This document shows, piece by piece, positions 1 through 19,920 of a DNA stretch of 64,000 nucleotides; positions within the stretch are counted from its first letter, which is position 1, and each line of letters starts with the position of its first letter. The notes under the pieces were generated by a model that saw only the letters and a list, made by a program, of their open reading frames with translations, did not search any database and had not been told where the DNA came from. The stretch lies in NCBI GenBank assembly GCA_014706295.1, contig JACSVZ010000010.1, positions 19,000,501 through 19,064,500 on the forward strand, read 5' to 3'. The position numbers were made by a program, and so were the translations under genes. The DNA comes from Lycocorax pyrrhopterus obiensis (lineage: Eukaryota; Chordata; Aves; Passeriformes; Paradisaeidae).

Positions 1-3000
1 GTGGTGTGTGGTCAGGCCCTGGGATCCAGGTGGGAGAATCCATCAGTCTGTGGGAAATGGGATTCCAGCACCCTGTGCTTCTGAGGAGCTTGGCTGGGTG
101 TTCAGGGCACACAGGTGGAGGGGTTTAATTTTCCTTCTGTTCCTTTTCTTGGGGATTTTTCCTTCCATTCCGCTCTTTTGCTCTAGTTGCTAAATCTCCT
201 CGCGGTATCCTAATGGGAATGTTAAGTTCTTGCTGCCTGCTCTGGGCTGCTTTAGGTGACAGACCGCTCCTAGAGAGGGGAAATGTAACTCTGGGAGTGG
301 AGTGAGACCTCTGCCAGCTCTGATCATCTCTGCAGGGCCCTTTGGGAGTGTTTGCCTCGGGGCTGGGCTGCTGCTCTGGCAGGCAGGGCCACCAGGAGAG
401 CTTGGCAGGGAGGTGGGAGCTCGCTGTGGGGGAAGAAAAGCCAATGCCTGTGACTGGAGTGCAGTAAGGACTGATCCTACTCACTTCCCACAGGTGATTT
501 ACACCTAAATACTCCTCAGATGCTTTCCTGGGAAGCTGGGGATGAGAACGTGGGGCTGCACTTAGAGCAGGAGTGGGGGACAGTGGCACTGTCTGGGCTG
601 CCCATGCAGATCTGTGATTTAACGCTGACCTGCATGGGCCGCGCTGGTGCTCGAGCAATTACACACAGATTTAATTGCTGCTTATAATTACGGTGCAGCT
701 CTCGCTGCTGATGCACAGGGAAAGGAGGGTGCTGAATCCCAGAGTGCTCGTGCTCCAAAAATAGGGATTTTCTGACAGCTCGTGAACAGCTTCCCCGGAG
801 CCTGTGGCAGAGGCAGCCCGGGGCACGCGGGGCCACCTCCCTGCGTGTGCTGCTGCCTCTCTGCCCCTGTGTCCCTGCAGTGGGGCCGGGGCCTGGGACG
901 TGTCGCTGCACGGGGCAGGGGTGGCACGGGGTGGGCTTTAAGGTCCCTTTACCCAAACCATCCTGGGACTGGCAAAAACACCCGTAGGGCAGCGGTGTTC
1001 CAGCAGCTGGGAACGCCGGGGTGTGATGGCAGTGCTGGTGCCTTTCCCGGGAATGCCGAGGCTGGCTTCCCTCACCCCGCTGCTGCTGAGGCGTCTGGGG
1101 GAGGCTCTGTTGCTGCTCGGGCTCCGGAGCTCTGGGGGTGCTGCGTGAGGGCCCCTCCGAGCTGCAAACCAGTGAGCGAACGCGGGGTTTAGGGAAGCTG
1201 TGCCTTGGAGCGGTGATCCTGTGCCCCCTTTTCCCTGGCCCTGGAGCAGGCTGGGGTGGCCACGGGGTGATTTTGGTGGCAGCAGAGGTGCTGGAACTGC
1301 CAGGCCTGGCCAGGGTGCCCCCTCCTGCCCCCGAAGGGGATTTTTGATTGCTGCATTTCCACCCGAGGGAATCCCTGCAGTGCTGGAGTCGGGAGCTTGG
1401 AGCTCTGGGGGCCTGAGGATGAAAGGAACCACGAAGGATGAAATGCAGCCCGGAGAGCTCTGCAGAGCTCCTGCTCTTACCGGGATCTTGGGACAAGGGG
1501 AGAGGAAACAGGTGCTGGAAAAACCTTTTGAATTCCCCTTCCTGGGAGGCCTTTCTGCCCTTGCCTCATCAAGGGATTCTTCCAGCTCCCCTTGCACATT
1601 CCTGTTCCATCCTCCCCAGTTATTCCTGGGGAAGAGCCTGGTCCTTGACTCCTGGCTGTCTCAGGAAACCTCTGCTGGAGCCTCACGCCTCCCTACCAGA
1701 AATGAATTAAGTTGGACGCTCCTTGAGCCCAGCTGCATCTTGGAGTGATCCAAGAAAATCCTCTCATATCCCCCGTTCTCCCGGTGCCTTCGGTGTCCTC
1801 AGGCTCCAGAGGGAGACAGGGATTGGAATCACAACCAGAAAAAGAAACCTTCCCGAGCCCCTGTTCGGGTCACCCCTAAGACATCCCAGTTTTCAGTGCA
1901 GGAATATTTTTAGGTGCTTTTGCCCTTGCTTTAATTTTGTCTCTTAATGGGAAACTGGAAGGTAACTGGGCCATGGTTTGGAGGTGTTACACATTTAAAT
2001 TCACCTCTCCTTTTCAGCAGTGACAGTAAAGAGCTTGGAAGGGCTGAAGCCTCCTGTATATCAGGAAATGACACTGAGTGCCCCTTAACAAGGGAGAAAA
2101 CCCCTCTTTTCATGGCTGTATAAACCCCAAACCACTCAGAAAGCTGCTGCTGGGAACTGGGAGCACTGGAGCCCCGTGGTCGCCCTGCCACAAACCCCCT
2201 TTCTCCTGTGATTTGGTTTAAAACTATCAAAATGCTGCTTCTTAGAATTCCTCTCGTGTCAGGCGTGCCTGAAAGTCTATTTATTTTGCCTTTTTTTTGG
2301 TAGCAGTTAATTTAAATTAGCCCTGCCTCCTTTTGCTCTTCATGAGCTGTCTCCAGCCCACCTTGAGGATTTTTCCTGTTTCACGTGCAGGAGTTCAGAC
2401 CTCCCTATGCCAGGGGCGTTCTCCCGGTGCCAGTGATGGAGCAGGGCTGAGCAGAGAGGGGACTCTGCTGCCTGAGAGCTGAAATCCAAACCCTTCCCAA
2501 CAAAACCTGCCTCACCTTGGGCTTTGGCTGGCACTGGAGCACGAGGAACAAGCCTGGGTTGAAAAGCTCCCGAGGACAAATCCCCTGAAGCTGGGAGTGC
2601 AGGGATGTGGGGACGGCAGGACAGGGTTTCCCAGCGGTTTGGAGAGAAAATGCTGGATTCGTGTCTGGGTGGGCAGCACTGCCCTGGAACAGCAGTGCTG
2701 CACAGAGCTCCCCGGGGGCTCCAGGAATAGCCCTGTCCCAGCAGAGCCGGGGGCAGCTGAGGTATTCTGGGCACTGCTGGGATCAGCCTGGGATCTGGGA
2801 TCGCCCCTGGGATGTGGCCTCTCCTTCCAGCAATGTCACTGTGTCCTGCCCGCAGGAGAGCTCTGGGTCACCCTGGAGTGGGAGTGGAGGTGTCCCAGAA
2901 AGTGTTCCCTCTTCCCTTTTCCCACCCTGCCAGCAGCCTGGCACAAACTGGGCCAGCTGGGAGTGCTGTCCCTGTCCCCCTTTCCAGGCTCGGCTCAGGC

Positions 3001-4424
3001 CCTGGAACCCAGCCCGTGGGGGGCCGCAGCTCCCAGCTGCTGAATCCCACTGCTGCTTTTCCTCATGGGAAGTGTTCCCAGTTTGCAGTCCCCTCTGGCA
3101 TTCCGGCAGCGCCAGCTCTGGGATCGTTTCCCTGTCGCTGCTGGGCTCTCGTGTCTGTAGGCTGGAGGAGATCCCTCCTTGGCATCCTCCGGGAAGCAAA
3201 AGCCACAGGGAGCTCTGGGCTCACCAGCTCCCGCTTTAAGAACATTCCCAGCAGGGAAGTGGCGGCACCTTCCAGTAGGTCCCGAGATGAAATTCCCCTC
3301 TTGAGCCGTCGCTCTTTGGAATAAATGTCAGTTTCCCCTCTGAGCTGGGGACGGGGGTTGGAAGGACGTGGCAGGGGCTCTGCAGGGCCCAGGATCCTGG
3401 AGCAGCAGAGCACAGCCAGCCCCAGAGCTGAAGGATTTCCTGCTTGAAGACCTGCAGCTCAAAGACTCCACTTGCTGCAGTGCAGGCACAGGGATCACCT
3501 GGCGGATGGGGAATGTTCTTCCCAGCTTCCTTCAGCTCCTGGCAGCTCGTTTTTGTACGAGACCGGGGGATTGTTGGGACCTGGTGCCTTCATTCAGTTC
3601 AGGTTTTAGGTCTCTCAGAGTGTTTTTGTGTCTGATGTGGAGGGATACATTCTGGGTGTCAGTTTTCTTAAAGAAACCCCTGGGTTTGTTCTTGGCCTGT
3701 TCTTACCTATCGTGGTTAGGGCTGGCATCATCTTGTAATTCATGAGTTGGATCTGGCTGAGCCGCATCCTTTGGTCAGGACTCCTGCAAAGCCCAGGGCT
3801 GTGCTGGAAGTGCCGTTGGGATTTCCCTGGGCGCTTGGGCCTGTCCTGGTGTGCCTTTCCAGGTGAACACACAGCAGCAGGAGCCGGAGCCCAGGTTTTC
3901 CTACAACCATGGATTTTCTGTGGCTCAGAAACTCATTTTGGTAATGTTGTTACTGTCCAAAAGGAATCTGAGGCACGGGATGCTTCCTGCACTAAAACCC
4001 CTTTGAAATAGGACAGTGTGAAGCACTTCAGCTTGTCAGGGATTTTCCCAAAGATTTGTGCTGTGATTTTGGGAAGAGCAGGCTCAGCTGCTGTCTGGTG
4101 GCACGAGAGGTTTTGTTCCCTTTGAGCAGAGCTGTGAAATTCCCTTCATTATCTCAGCTTGCAGCTGGAATTGCTGGCTCTGTGTATCCGTGTGCAGGGA
4201 ATTTGCTGGTGGTGCAGGGAAGTCTCCCGCAGGAAATTCCAGTTTCCTGGAGCAGCCGGGCTGGCCTTTGATGGATTAACAGCTCAGAGCTGCCATCACA
4301 CAGCGAGCCACGTGTGCCGTAATTAGGAGCTGGAGCTTTAAAGGTGGGCCCGGCAGCCGGGGCCATCTGCTGGGCCAGGGGTCAGCCCAGGCACTGCCCT
4401 GAGCCAGCCTGAGCTCGGGGAGCG
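1..4424 (+). other. NPTN: NPTN intron sequence (no exon recognised)
   Basis: GC-rich sequence upstream of the first visible neuroplastin exon. I see no Ig-domain coding segment with splice signals here, so it is read as intron. Long open frames on the minus strand (for example 516-1496) are rich in Pro, Ser, Arg and Gly and look like by-products of high GC. A short degraded CR1 3' end lies near 886-965. The signal peptide and the earlier Ig domains of NPTN must lie upstream of the window. Confidence 0.6.
886..965 (+). mobile_element. CR1 LINE 3'-end fragment, degraded
   Basis: Contains the diagnostic CR1 tail phrase GGGCTTTAAGGTCCCTTT followed by ACCCAAACCATCCTGGGA. The upstream part is diverged, so the left limit is approximate. 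Confidence 0.5.
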
Positions 4425-6508
4425 TTTAGGGCAGCTCCGAGGGACACAGACAGAGACAGGAGCACAGGGTTTGGGGCAGCTCCGAGGGACACAGACACAG
4501 AGAGGAGCACAGGGTTTGGGGCAGCTCCGAGGGACACAGACAGAGAGGAGCACAGGGTTTAGGGCAGCTCTGAGGGACACACACACACAGAGGAGCACAG
4601 GGTTTGGGGCTGTGCTGAGGGACACAGACACACAGACAGGAGCACAGGGTTTAGGGCAGCTCTGAGGGACACACAGACAGACAGGAGCACAGGGTTTAGG
4701 GCAGCTCCGAGGGACACACAGACAGGAGCACAGGGTTTGGGGCAGCTCTGAGGGACACAGACAGAGACAGACAGAGAGACAGGAGCACAGGGTTTGGGGC
4801 AGCTCCGAGGGACACACAGACACAGAGACAGAGAGGAGCACAGGGTTTGGGGCTGTGCTGAGGGACACAGACAGACAGGAGCACAGGGTTTAGGGCAGCT
4901 CTGAGGGACACACGGAGACAGGAGCACAGGGTTTGGGGCAGCTCTGAGGGACACACACACACACAGACAGACAGGAGCACAGGGTTTAGGGCAGCTCTGA
5001 GGGACACACACACACACACAGACAGGAGCACAGTTTGTAGGGCAGCTCTGAGGGACACACAGACACAGAGACAGACAGGAGCACAGGGTTTGGGGCTGTG
5101 CTGTGGAACACACACACAGACACACACAGACATGAGTACAGTTTGTAGGGCAGCTCTGAGGGACACACACAGACAGACAGGAGCACAGGGTTTGGGGCAG
5201 CTCCGAGGGACACACACACAGACAGGAGCACAGGGTTTGGGGCAGCTCCGAGGGACACACAGACACAGAGACAGACAGGAGCACAGGGTTTAGGGCAGCT
5301 CCGAGGGACACACACACACACACAGACAGGAGCACAGGGTTTAGGGCAGCTCTGAGGGACACACAGACACAGAGACAGACAGGAGCACAGGGTTTGGGGC
5401 AGCTCCGAGGGACACACACACACAGACAGGAGCACAGTTTGTAGGGCAGCTCTGAGGGACACACAGACACAGAGACAGACAGGAGCACAGGGTTTGGGGC
5501 TGTGCTGTGGAACACACACACAGACACACACAGACATGAGTACAGTTTGTAGGGCAGCTCTGAGGGACACACACAGAGAGACAGGAGCACAGGGTTTGGG
5601 GCAGCTCCGAGGGACACACAGACACAGAGACAGAGAGGAGCACAGGGTTTGGGGCTGTGCTGAGGGACACAGACAGACAGGAGCACAGGGTTTAGGGCAG
5701 CTCTGAGGGACACACGGAGACAGGAGCACAGGGTTTGGGGCAGCTCTGAGGGACACACACACACACACAGACAGGAGCACAGTTTGTAGGGCAGCTCTGA
5801 GGGACACACAGACACAGAGACAGACAGGAGCACAGGGTTTGGGGCTGTGCTGTGGAACACACACACAGACACACACAGACATGAGTACAGTTTGTAGGGC
5901 AGCTCTGAGGGACACACACAGACAGACAGGAGCACAGGGTTTGGGGCAGCTCTGAGGGACACACACAGAGAGAGACACACAGGAGCACAGGGTTTGGGGC
6001 AGCTCCGAGGGACACACACAGAGATACAGACAGGAGCACAGGGTTTAGGGCAGCTCTGAGGGACACACAGACACAGAGACAGACAGGAGCACAGGGTTTA
6101 GGGCAGCTCCGAGGGACACACACACACACAGAGACAGGAGCACAGGGTTTAGGGCAGCTCTGAGGGACACACAGACACAGACAGGAGCACAGTTTGTAGG
6201 GCAGCTCTGAGGGACACACAGACACAGAGACAGACAGGAGCACAGGGTTTGGGGCTGTGCTGTGGAACACACACACAGACACAGAGAGACAGGAGCACAG
6301 GGTTTGGGGCAGCTCTGAGGGACACACACAGGAGCACAGGGTTTGGGGCAGCTCTGAGGGACACACACGCAGAGAGACAGGAGCACAGGGTTTGGGGCAG
6401 CTCTGAGGGACACACACAGACAGGAGCACAGGGTTTAGGGCAGCTCCGAGGGACACAGACACACAGAGAGGAGCACAGGGTTTGGGGCAGCTCCGAGGGA
6501 CACACACA
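4425..6508. repeat. NPTN intronic minisatellite, about 43 units of 40-56 bp
   Basis: A tandem array whose unit contains GGGCAGCTCYGAGGGACACA, then a variable CA/GACA stretch, then GGAGCACAGGGTTT. I counted about 43 occurrences of the GGGACAC/GGAACAC core, giving a mean unit near 48 bp; length variation comes mostly from the CA/GACA part. A variant unit beginning CTGTGCTGTGGAAC recurs at 5096, 5500, 5845 and 6255 with matching flanks, so blocks of several units were duplicated. The array ends 127 bp before the exon at 6636. It creates long stop-free frames on the minus strand (4559-6019), which are not genes. Confidence 0.95.
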
Positions 6509-6529
6509 AGCACAATTCTCCTTCCATAA

Positions 6530-15708
<9,179 letters not shown>

Positions 15709-15730
15709 ATGATGAACCAGCTGGGCCAAT
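15709..15730 (+). CDS. NPTN: Neuroplastin tail microexon with optional DDEP (tandem acceptor)
   Basis: A 22-bp microexon between TTGCTGCAG and GTAAGTG. Joined to the G left by the previous exon it reads G|AT GAT GAA CCA GCT GGG CCA AT|G, that is Asp-Asp-Glu-Pro-Ala-Gly-Pro-Met. A second AG lies exactly 12 bases in (15719-15720). Using it gives a 10-bp microexon (15721-15730), keeps the frame, and removes precisely Asp-Asp-Glu-Pro. Neuroplastin isoforms with and without a DDEP insert in the tail are known in mammals, and the sequence here explains both through alternative acceptor choice. Expression of both forms in this species is inference. Confidence 0.93.
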
Positions 15731-16054
15731 GTAAGTGTGTTTTAAGGAAAAAAATACTATTTGGGTTAATCTGGGGGGTTGTGGGAGGCGATAAATCATA
15801 GGATTGATATTGCAGGTGACGTTACAGATGGTGTTGGACCCTCTGGTGCGTTTCTTAGCGCTGGAGGAAAGAAAAGCAACATCTTGCTAGAAAACAAATA
15901 CCGTGCTAAAATACAAAGTCTAAAATTGTGTTGTCTTCAGCCAGTTAAAGGGAGGGAGAATGCAATGCTGTTTAATGAAGTGCAAATAAATGTCCTTTTT
16001 TTCCTGTACCTGTGACTGATTTTCGGTGCATTTCTCTCTCGCCCCTTTCCGCAG
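15731..16054 (+). other. NPTN: NPTN short intron
   Basis: A 324-bp intron with GTAAGTGTG donor and CTTTCCGCAG acceptor, interrupting the ATG (Met) codon of the tail. An AATAAA at 15985-15990 sits inside it and could only matter if the intron were retained. Confidence 0.85.
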
Positions 16055-16115
16055 GAAAACCAATTCTACAAACAATCACAAAGACAAAAACTTACGCCAG
16101 AGAAACACAAATTAA
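16055..16115 (+). CDS. NPTN: Neuroplastin C-terminal coding exon with stop
   Basis: The first base completes Met, then 19 codons read KTNSTNNHKDKNLRQRNTN followed by TAA at 16113-16115. This is the invariant basic, Asn-rich C-terminus of neuroplastin. The exon runs on to 16128, where CATCAT|GTAAGTATT is a near-ideal donor, so the exon carries only 13 bases of 3'UTR. Because the stop lies less than 50 bases from that junction, the downstream UTR splice should not trigger nonsense-mediated decay. Confidence 0.96.
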
Positions 16116-16128
16116 AAATGCTCATCAT

Positions 16129-16470
16129 GTAAGTATTGCCTGCGCCCGGCCGGGAGCGGGCAGGCCCAGCCCTCCTGCCCGGAGTGCTGGGGGCGCGACA
16201 GCAAACGCGTTCCCTGGATTCAAACATTGCCGCTGCGCCGAGGCCGCGCCGGGGGGGGGACCAAAGCTTTGATTTCCTCGAGCAGGCGGGTGGTTTAAGG
16301 ACCTCCTCGCTAAAAGCGAGCCAAAGCTGCCGAGCCCTCCTGGCTCCCCGTAAAAGGTGGAGCTGGGGCTGTGGGGAGCCGTGCCCCGCGGTGGGAGCGC
16401 GGGGATTGCAGGCTGCGGCGGCTCGCGCTGTTCACCATTGACTAGCACCTCTTTCTCGTTTCTTTTTTAG
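16129..16470 (+). other. NPTN: Predicted intron within the NPTN 3'UTR
   Basis: GTAAGTATT donor at 16129 and a pyrimidine-rich acceptor TTTCTTTTTTAG ending at 16470 enclose 342 bp of GC-rich sequence. Splicing is inferred from the strong signals only; if it is not spliced, the 3'UTR is simply longer. Confidence 0.65.
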
Positions 16471-17530
16471 AGCTTTAAGTTTCTGAGAGACTGATGGCAA
16501 TATGACCTGCTAAATTTAAGGGTTGGAACTCTTGGTTCTAGAACTCCAGTTCTGTCTGATTTCTTTTTTTTTCTTTCCTTTCCAAGTGAGCAACAATATG
16601 ACTGTCTAACGCATGCCTTATTTAGCCTCTCCTGCAAGGATGACCTAGCCAGATGAATTTTAATAATGCTTCCGTGTAGAAGGTGTAAACTCTTTTGGGC
16701 TTGATGTGCTGTGAATGTTGCTTTTTTTTTTTTCTCCTTTCCTCTCTTTACACGAGCAGTAGCCAGGCGGGTTCACGCATGCGCTGTTTTTTACTTCCTG
16801 TAGCTGTTAAATTCGGCACCGCTCAAACCGCACCGCTGCCATCTAGTGAGACTTCTTTTGTAAAGTACAGCAAAACTTAAAGATATATACAGTATATATT
16901 TATATTTGGGGGAGGGGAAACCAGAAGTCGTTGTGGTTCATTTCGAAGCTGCTGATATTCATTCCTTACTGTATGGCTGGAAGGAGGGAGCGATGCCGGG
17001 CCGGCGCTCGCAGCAGGGACATTGAAATTTCCTTAAGGGCTTTAACCACGGAGCGCGGGGTGTCCTGTCGGGCGTCGGGGCTGGGTGGTGCCAGGGGCTG
17101 CTGGTGGTGGTGGGATGCAGTTGGAAACAAAAACAAACCTTCAGTTTATAAATATATATATATGATTGCTTTTTAAGTGATTTTTTTTTTTTTTTGTTAA
17201 CTCATGTAAATTCTCAAATCCTTTTGCACTGATGTGTTCGACATATTCTTGTACATTCAATTCAGGCAAACTTTTATAATTTTCTTTTTTTTTTTTTTTT
17301 GTTTAAATGATGAAATGTTACAGCATGGTGATATTCTATGCAACTAGTTATTCCTCTTTAGTTTGACACTGTAATTTCTCATGATTTAAAGATTGTAGAA
17401 ATAGACCTACCAGGGTTCTCATGTGCGTAACTGTAGCTGCATGAACTCGTGTTCTGTGTATTTGTTGAAGTGCAATGATGTATAAAAAGTGGGTTCACCT
17501 GTTTTTAAAAATAAAACACTGACAAAAACC
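16471..17530 (+). other. NPTN: NPTN 3'UTR exon
   Basis: About 1.06 kb of AT-rich sequence from the acceptor at 16470 to the predicted cleavage zone after the AATAAA at 17510-17515. It contains T runs (about 16721-16733, 17181-17195 and 17287-17300), a short (AT)n at about 17152-17162, and TGTAAATT and TGTACATT near-matches to Pumilio sites around 17206 and 17251. The right end is approximate. Confidence 0.75.
17510..17515 (+). terminator. NPTN: NPTN poly(A) signal AATAAA
   Basis: Canonical hexamer at the end of the AT-rich 3'UTR, followed by a G/T-bearing stretch (GCTGTAGGCCTTGATTTT). Cleavage is expected about 10-30 bases downstream, near 17525-17545. Confidence 0.8.
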
Positions 17531-17553
17531 GCTGTAGGCCTTGATTTTCAACC

Positions 17554-17559
17554 TTTAAT
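17554..17559 (-). terminator. REC114: REC114 poly(A) signal ATTAAA (candidate)
   Basis: On the minus strand ATTAAA lies 35 bases past the REC114 stop codon (17594-17596). If used, the 3'UTR is under 70 bases and ends around 17530-17545, meeting the NPTN transcript end. No better hexamer precedes the NPTN poly(A) region. Confidence 0.5.
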
Positions 17560-17593
17560 CACCGGAGCCGTGTCAAGGAGCACTGAGCGTGCC

Positions 17594-17755
17594 TCACTCT
17601 TCGGCGAGTTTGAGCAGCTCCTTCTCCACGTCCTCCACGAAGGCTGGGAAGTGCTGGTCCATGAGGCAGAGGCGGATGAAGGGCCCCAGCTCCCGGGCGC
17701 TCCACGCCGGGTGCTGCAACGCCGGGGGCAGCTCCGGCTGCTGCCGCAGCACCGA
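17594..17755 (-). CDS. REC114: REC114 exon 5: C-terminal MEI4-binding segment and stop
   Basis: Read on the minus strand after an acceptor CCATTCGCAG, 53 codons and TGA (17594-17596). The exon begins SVLRQQPELPPALQ and ends with RLCLMDQHFPAFVEDVEKEL followed by LKLAEE. The conserved C-terminal helix of REC114 family proteins is the part that trimerises and holds MEI4, so this exon closes the protein. Phase 0 with the exon at 19738-19920. The assignment rests on the FIRLCLMD...FPAFVEDVEKEL pattern and on the unambiguous upstream exons in the same frame and order. Confidence 0.88.
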   Translation of the reverse strand, partial: SVLRQQPELPPALQHPAWSARELGPFIRLCLMDQHFPAFVEDVEKELLKLAEE

Positions 17756-18224
17756 CTGCGAATGGAAGGCCGGGACACAACAACACAGCCACGCCCCAGC
17801 TCTCCCTGCTGCGGGAGGAACGAGGAGCTGCCTGGCTTTGGTGCTCTTGGAATGCCCCCGGTCGGCTCTGATTTCTGTACGTGAGCTTTTCTCTGATGCC
17901 CAGATCTGAGTGCAGTGTAGCTTTTACTCAATGTCAAATTCCCCTGCAATTATTTCAGTTGGGAATTTACCCTGGAAATGCCCATTTCCTGGGTACCGTG
18001 GCTTCCCGGTGGGTATCCGTTCTGTAATCAGTGTACACTCCTTATGAGGTGTGGATACTGCCACATGGATTGTGTGGGGATAACCAAGTGTGCACTTCCA
18101 AGCTTTTTGTTCAGCCAAATGTCTCTTAGAAGTAAAGGATGGGGCTTTTATGTTAAAACATCCTTTTCATCCCCGTTTAACTCCCTCTCCCAGCTTTTTC
18201 CCATGGTGGCAGGAGAACTCTGGG

Positions 18225-18297
18225 CATCGTGGCACTGGGGTTGGAATGAGGTGACCTTTAAGGTCCCTTCCAATCCAGACCAGTTTGGGATTCTGTG
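18225..18297 (+). mobile_element. CR1 LINE 3'-terminal fragment
   Basis: Short fragment ending GTGACCTTTAAGGTCCCTTC then CAATCCAGACCAGTTTGGGA and TTCTGTG, the CR1 3' terminus. Confidence 0.8.
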
Positions 18298-18489
18298 CTC
18301 ACCCAGTGACTGTGAAAGAAGGGTGAGAAAGACAGAAGCACAAAGCCAGAAAAGAGCAGAGTTTTCTGCTCTGCTGCTGCTGCACTGGCCCAAATTCCCA
18401 GTAAATGAGCAACAGCTGACTTCAGGTATTTACCCAGAACTGCTCAGTGGAGCTGCCCATGGAATATGGGGATCCTCTGCTGTGGGTCA

Positions 18490-18645
18490 GGGTTGAGAAG
18501 GCTCCAGGGAAACCTCAGAGCCCCTTGCAGTGCCTCAAGGGGCTCCCAGAGAGCTGGAGAGGGACTTGGGACAAGGGCCTGGAGTGCCAGGACAAGGGGG
18601 AATGGCTTCAAACTGCCAGAGGGCAGGGACAGATGAGATATTCTG
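18490..18645 (+). mobile_element. CR1 LINE internal 3'UTR fragment
   Basis: Matches the part of CR1 just upstream of the 3' tail: GGCTCCAGGGAAACCTCAGA, GGGACTTGGGACAAGGGCCT and GGACAAGGGGGAATGGCTTC. It lies downstream of another CR1 3' end in the same direction, so it is a separate insertion or a rearranged copy. Confidence 0.8.
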
Positions 18646-19737
18646 TGGTTCCAAGACTGATATTTTCAGGCTTCAGCTCTGAACTGCACAAGTCATTTCT
18701 GCAGAGTCAAACCAGTGCCAGAGCCATTCATTTGGATGTTGCCTCTGGCTATTTCTTTGCTCTCGGTGTGTCATTTGTTCCTGTTCAAAGGGGGTGATTA
18801 CACCACCAAACACCTTGTTTTGCTGCCTGTTCCCTGGCTTCGGACCATTACACAGATCCAGTGTTTTCCTGGTGTAGGTGTGCAGGGAAGGCATTTCCCA
18901 GATGTTTACGGAATCTGAGATAGCTCGTTCTCAGACTCAGTTACAGGACCTAAACAGGAGATGTTTATTTTTTACCTGTGCTAGCTGTGCTACAGATCTT
19001 CTTTCTCCAAGGCTTGTGCAGGAATCTGGGAGAGGCTCATCTGGCTAGAAAATACCAAATGCAAATAAGGGCTTGTTACCGAGCAGAGTGTGGGTATGTG
19101 CAGGGAGGGAAGCAGTTCCATTTTTAGCGCTGACGGGAAGGGAATGTGCTCAGCTACCTTCTGCAGTAAAAAGGCATCTTTTTATGGAACCTGCATGCAC
19201 ATCTGCTCCAGTCTTTAAAAAGGAAAGACATGACAGTTTAGCTACAGGCCCGTTGGTTCATGGCTAAACTGAAGTTATAAACTACTTCCTAGGAGTAACT
19301 TCAAAGAATGCTGTGTATGGGTGCTCACAGGAGCACACTGCTTCCTTTCCATGGATCTAGATACCCAAGAGAGCAGAGATTTAGGAATAATTGCCCTGGA
19401 AAACGCTGCCTGTCTTTGCCTTTTCCAGTTACCTCGGGACTTTATCTTGCAGAAGGGGAAACATTCTGTTCCTCCCGAGACTGCTTTTAGATGTGCCAGG
19501 TTGGGCTCAAATGTAAATAGGCAGTTGTAGCAGCTACTAGCAGTGCAAACCAGGAGCAGGTAAACACCGAAGGGAGCCAGGATCCAGGGTTACTTTGTGG
19601 CTCTGATGAGTTTTTACCCTGCATAACTCATTTCCCAACTCCTGCTCCATGTGGACAGTCTCACAGCTGTGAGAAACTTGTGCCGTCCAGCTCTCCCAGT
19701 CCGAGCTGATTGGTGTTGGGTGTGTGCGGTCACTTAC

Positions 19738-19920
19738 TGCGTGCTCAGTGTCCATGCCCTGGGTGTCCTGGCTGAGGCCGTGGCAGAGCTGCTGGCTCTG
19801 TTCCTCAGCCCCTTGCACCGGCACGTACTCGCTGAGTTTCTGGACACAGCTGCAGCAGTGCTCCTGCATCTCCTCCCTGGAGCTCCCTCCGAACTGCACA
19901 CGGAACATGCGGCACTCGTT
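19738..19920 (-). CDS. REC114: REC114 exon 4: end of PH-like domain and linker
   Basis: 61 codons on the minus strand between TGGTTCTGAGCAG and GCA|GTAAGTGAC, phase 0 at both ends. It starts NECRMFRVQFGGSS, continues EHCCSCVQKLSEYVPVQG, and ends in a polar Gln/Ser/Asp-rich linker. The MFRVQF...SCVQKL pattern is characteristic of vertebrate REC114: the last strand and C-terminal helix of the N-terminal PH-like domain that contacts TOPOVIBL and ANKRD31. The following linker is expected to be disordered. Confidence 0.93.

Larger units (their letters stand above)
17756..19737 (-). other. REC114: REC114 intron 4
   Basis: A 1.98-kb intron with two CR1 fragments (18225-18297 and 18490-18645). Mammalian REC114 is roughly 30 residues longer than the model here, so a small additional exon could hide in this phase-0 intron; I did not find one. 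Confidence 0.7.

Noticed and set aside
516..1496. 326-codon minus-strand frame
   Set aside because: GC-rich intron with low-complexity translation and several equally open overlapping frames; no family resemblance.
4559..6019. 486-codon minus-strand open frame and its overlapping relatives
   Set aside because: It is a translation of the minisatellite; Cys/Ser/Pro/Leu repeats follow the DNA unit and no start, splice or promoter context exists.
4425..6508. CRISPR-like or telomere-like repeat array
   Set aside because: Units are contiguous and variable without unique spacers, the host is a bird, and GTTTAGGG is only part of a longer unit.
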